Assembly: GCA_020852965.1 (NCBI GenBank)
Contig: JADYZV010000046.1
Coordinates: forward strand, 100,438 to 164,437
From: Pirellulaceae bacterium
GTDB lineage: Bacteria > Planctomycetota > Planctomycetia > Pirellulales > Pirellulaceae
DNA length: 64,000 nt
Direction: 5' to 3'
Shown here: piece by piece, positions 61,971 to 64,000 of the stretch
How positions within the stretch are numbered: position 1 is the stretch's first letter
Layout of the letters: the number at the start of each line of letters is the position of its first letter
Notes under the pieces: generated by a model
What the model saw: the letters and a program-made list of their open reading frames with translations, nothing else
The model's database searches: none
Told to the model about the DNA's origin: nothing
Made by a program: the position numbers and the translations under genes

Positions 61971-62849
61971 CTGTCCCTTTCTAATCGCGGTTGAAACACA
62001 ATCGAATCACGAAAATTCAAAGCGCTAGCTTGATGGGAGCAGGCATGACAGCCTGCCTGCTTGACGGACAGACTGACGCCTGACAAAAACCAGGCGATCG
62101 ATGGCCGTGAACGTACATCTTTTCAAAGGACTATTCAAGTTTTTTTCTGAGAAACTGATCGAGAAAGAATCGGTTCACCTCCTTCCCAGTTGCGTTCGCG
62201 TGGGCCGCTCCTTGTCAGCGCACTAAATAGACGTGTGAAACGAAAAGTTATTACAGATAATCCGCAGATTTTCTCAAAAATTGGAAAACTCCTAGTGAAC
62301 GCAGCCGCGAGGTGATTTGTTTGCCGCGTAGCGTGGGAGTGCGGTTGGCAGTGGAGGGTTTTTGGGGCGACGTGGTGGTCGGACTACAAAACGGCTTTCA
62401 GTATGTTGTGCTTTGGTTATGGCCACTTTACGCTTAGATGCTTGTGTGGTGACTGGTTCAATACCTTGCCAGATCGAGGTGCGTGACTCCATTTCACGGC
62501 ATTCAGCCGAATATCGTCAAGTACTGGGACTAGACGGCGACTGCGAAAGGTCGGCGTTGGTTCGGTTAAGCAGATTAGCTTTCCGTCCGCGCGTGATCGC
62601 AGCCGCAGAGGAAAACTGTTTAACCGCGCCAGCGCGGGAGGGCGTCTTGCGTCGGAGGAGTTGTGAGGTGAAATAGTCGCGAGATTCGTGCGAGATGTAG
62701 GAGGTTGGGAAGTGTTTGAGGACGCTTTAGGTGGCAGCAAATGGGGAATGCTAGAGGTCAGCGCTGACGCGGTTAAACAGACTACCTTTCGGTCCGCGCG
62801 TGTTCGTTGCCTAGGGGAGTATCTGCTGCTTTCGAGCGCGTTCTTAGGC
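61971..62849. other. Long intergenic region with a duplicated 33-bp segment
   Basis: About 880 bp without a supported gene. CGGTTAAGCAG through CGTCCGCGCGTG at 62563-62595 recurs at 62770-62802 (29 of 33 identical), and AACTGTTTAACCGCG at about 62614 is the inverted start of the same unit. Open frames over the region are unlike known proteins and probably arise from these repeats. Confidence 0.5.
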
Positions 62850-63926
62850 TCAATATCCATTCGTGACCTCCCCGCCGTCAGCGGTACCGAGGGCACCCCA
62901 TATACCAAAGGGACTCGGGGTTAGCTGCGGTGTGAATTGCTCAGAGGTAGGAGGCACGCGAGTTGAATCGCCGGTATCAACATTATCAGAAATGAAATGG
63001 ACAGAGCCATCGACAAAAACGCATGTCGCTCCGCCGGTGTGCAAGCTGCCGCTGGAGTAGATGCCGTCGACGGCTTCATCACCGCCTGCGGCGCAACTGG
63101 GACAATTGGGAGGCAGAATGGTAGCGAACAGACCGTAGGGGGCCGCGCCATCGACCCAGCGAGCACCGCGACCAAGGGTGCTCAGGGGTGTGTTGGGCGC
63201 GTATTGCGCTGGACGTCTTGTGTTGCGCAGCCCTAAGCAATCGATGGGTGCATCGAGCATGGCGGCGGGCTGGTTGATGGCGACTTGTCCACTTAGCAAG
63301 CGGTCTTGTCGGTTACCGATTTCGGCGAGGGCGATCGTATTGCTGATGCCATCGGTGATGCTCGACAATTTGGTAAACATACCGCAGGCGAACGCACCGC
63401 GCTGTGCTTGTGGAGCATGGACTGCGCGGCTGACGTCGCCGATGCAGAAGGCATAATTGGTGCGGGCGAGTTTTGTTTCAGGTTCAGGCCAATTGGGGCA
63501 AAGCAACGTGGGCAATTGGGTTTGCCAGGGTGGATAGTCTTCGACCCATGGGGCGGGTCCCATGGCTGGATAGTCGACGCCAGCGATGGTCGTGGCTGTC
63601 GAGATTTGCTCCCACAAGCGGCTTTGTTCAAGGTAGGGTAGCAGTGCTACAAGTCCGCTCAGTCGATTAGCATTGCCACCCAGATCGGTCGGACCAATGC
63701 CGGTTCCTGCCATGGCGGAGGGGAGATGCTTGTGGAAATCTTCGTAGTTGCGGATGGCCAGTCCAATTTGCTTTAGATTGTTCTGGCACTGCATTCTGCG
63801 TGCGGCCTCACTCGCCGTACGGATGCTGGGGAGCAAGAGCGCGGCCAAGACGATGATCACCAAGATGACAACCACTAATTCGATCCAGGTGACGCCGTGT
63901 CGACTCGACTGCGATTTGAATCTCAT
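62850..63926 (-). CDS. DUF1559 prepilin-like protein
   Basis: A 358-residue protein of the DUF1559 family, very abundant in planctomycetes. The ATG at 63926 (AGGAG about 10 nt upstream) gives a type IV pilin-like N-terminus: a basic leader (RFKSQSSRHG), then the helix VTWIELVVVILVIIVLAALLLPSI. The usual Phe after the cleavage Gly is replaced by Val, and Glu at position 5 is kept in the WIE context. The family core follows (AARRMQCQNNLKQIGLAIRNYED), and near the end is the H-X9-DG motif in SLHTGGATCVFVDGSVHFISD. It is probably processed by a prepilin peptidase and stays in the envelope; the role is unknown. Confidence 0.93.
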   Translation of the reverse strand: MRFKSQSSRHGVTWIELVVVILVIIVLAALLLPSIRTASEAARRMQCQNNLKQIGLAIRNYEDFHKHLPSAMAGTGIGPTDLGGNANRLSGLVALLPYLEQSRLWEQISTATTIAGVDYPAMGPAPWVEDYPPWQTQLPTLLCPNWPEPETKLARTNYAFCIGDVSRAVHAPQAQRGAFACGMFTKLSSITDGISNTIALAEIGNRQDRLLSGQVAINQPAAMLDAPIDCLGLRNTRRPAQYAPNTPLSTLGRGARWVDGAAPYGLFATILPPNCPSCAAGGDEAVDGIYSSGSLHTGGATCVFVDGSVHFISDNVDTGDSTRVPPTSEQFTPQLTPSPFGIWGALGTADGGEVTNGY

Positions 63927-63982
63927 GACTGTTGGCTCCTGGGAGGTTAGTGCTAAAGCCATATTTTATGTTAGGGTCGGCT

Positions 63983-64000
63983 GTAGTGGACGAGGTTACG
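63983..64000. repeat. Family B repeat cut by the window end
   Basis: GTAGTGGACGAGGTTACG, identical to the first 18 bases of the perfect arm at 41492. The rest, and any inverted partner, lie beyond the window. Confidence 0.7.

Noticed and set aside
1..64000. tRNA, rRNA, riboswitch or prophage genes
   Set aside because: I looked through the intergenic stretches and saw no cloverleaf, rRNA-like block, integrase or phage structural gene; a covariance-model search would be needed to exclude small RNAs.

Overview
The window looks like a planctomycete chromosome, most likely Pirellulaceae-like. The signs are a DUF1559 prepilin-like protein (62850-63926), a secreted protein with the planctomycete N-terminal [12 protein letters not shown] signal plus dockerin repeats (4678-8652), a PEP-CTERM protein, a Ser/Thr kinase fused to an RDD membrane domain, a Tat-exported Gfo/Idh/MocA protein, a DUF5117/DUF4953 metalloprotease, and many long secreted proteins without known function. 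Genes lie on both strands in short runs with roomy intergenic DNA. I saw no rRNA, tRNA or CRISPR array and no intact transposase. This assignment is inference from gene content.

Layout. 1-3703: 5' part of gltB preceded by a LysR gene. 4113-8652: small membrane protein and a 1324-residue secreted lipase-like RTX protein. 9463-21224: secreted and periplasmic enzymes (zinc metalloprotease, Tat oxidoreductase, beta-helix protein, beta-propeller-like protein, alpha/beta hydrolase, ceramidase-like protein), followed by a 5'-truncated endonuclease/exonuclease/phosphatase gene. 21979-28659: RDD kinase, YCII protein, a decapitated VOC gene joined to a fragment of the 12.2 kb oxidoreductase, two LRR lipoproteins, and a glucose-dehydrogenase-like enzyme. 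29026-31079: translationally coupled zinc peptidase and ATP-grasp ligase. 31321-41466: PspA/IM30, purB, HD phosphohydrolase, large secreted protein, cysS, ruvC-ruvA. 41559-45523: CitG-like protein, haloalkane-dehalogenase/OleB-like hydrolase, and a CehA-like protein that seems to have lost its metal site. 46099-47483: J-protein plus rnpA, framed by two mirror-image composite repeats. 47995-53129: nucleotidyltransferase, sdaA, small membrane protein, TlpA-like redoxin. 53747-57352: GxxExxY gene between inverted repeats, then dual-OB and two overlapping DUF488 genes. 57631-63926: recQ, Uma2, PEP-CTERM protein, DUF1559 protein.

The most striking content is the repeat landscape. At least eight dispersed families occupy the intergenic DNA: several hairpin-forming, one heptameric microsatellite, one composite pair in inverted orientation. 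The strongest candidate for something not well described is a small cassette with a GxxExxY (PDDEXK-like) gene between roughly 35-bp inverted repeats (53706-54211). A decayed GxxExxY N-terminus lies inside a related repeat at 39965-40285, and an 'empty' version of that repeat is at 27418-27540. Other candidates are the peptidase/ATP-grasp pair and the DUF488/DUF488/dual-OB cluster.

Two loci record past rearrangement: the VOC/Gfo-Idh chimera at 24089-24491 and the headless EEP gene directly after the ceramidase gene.
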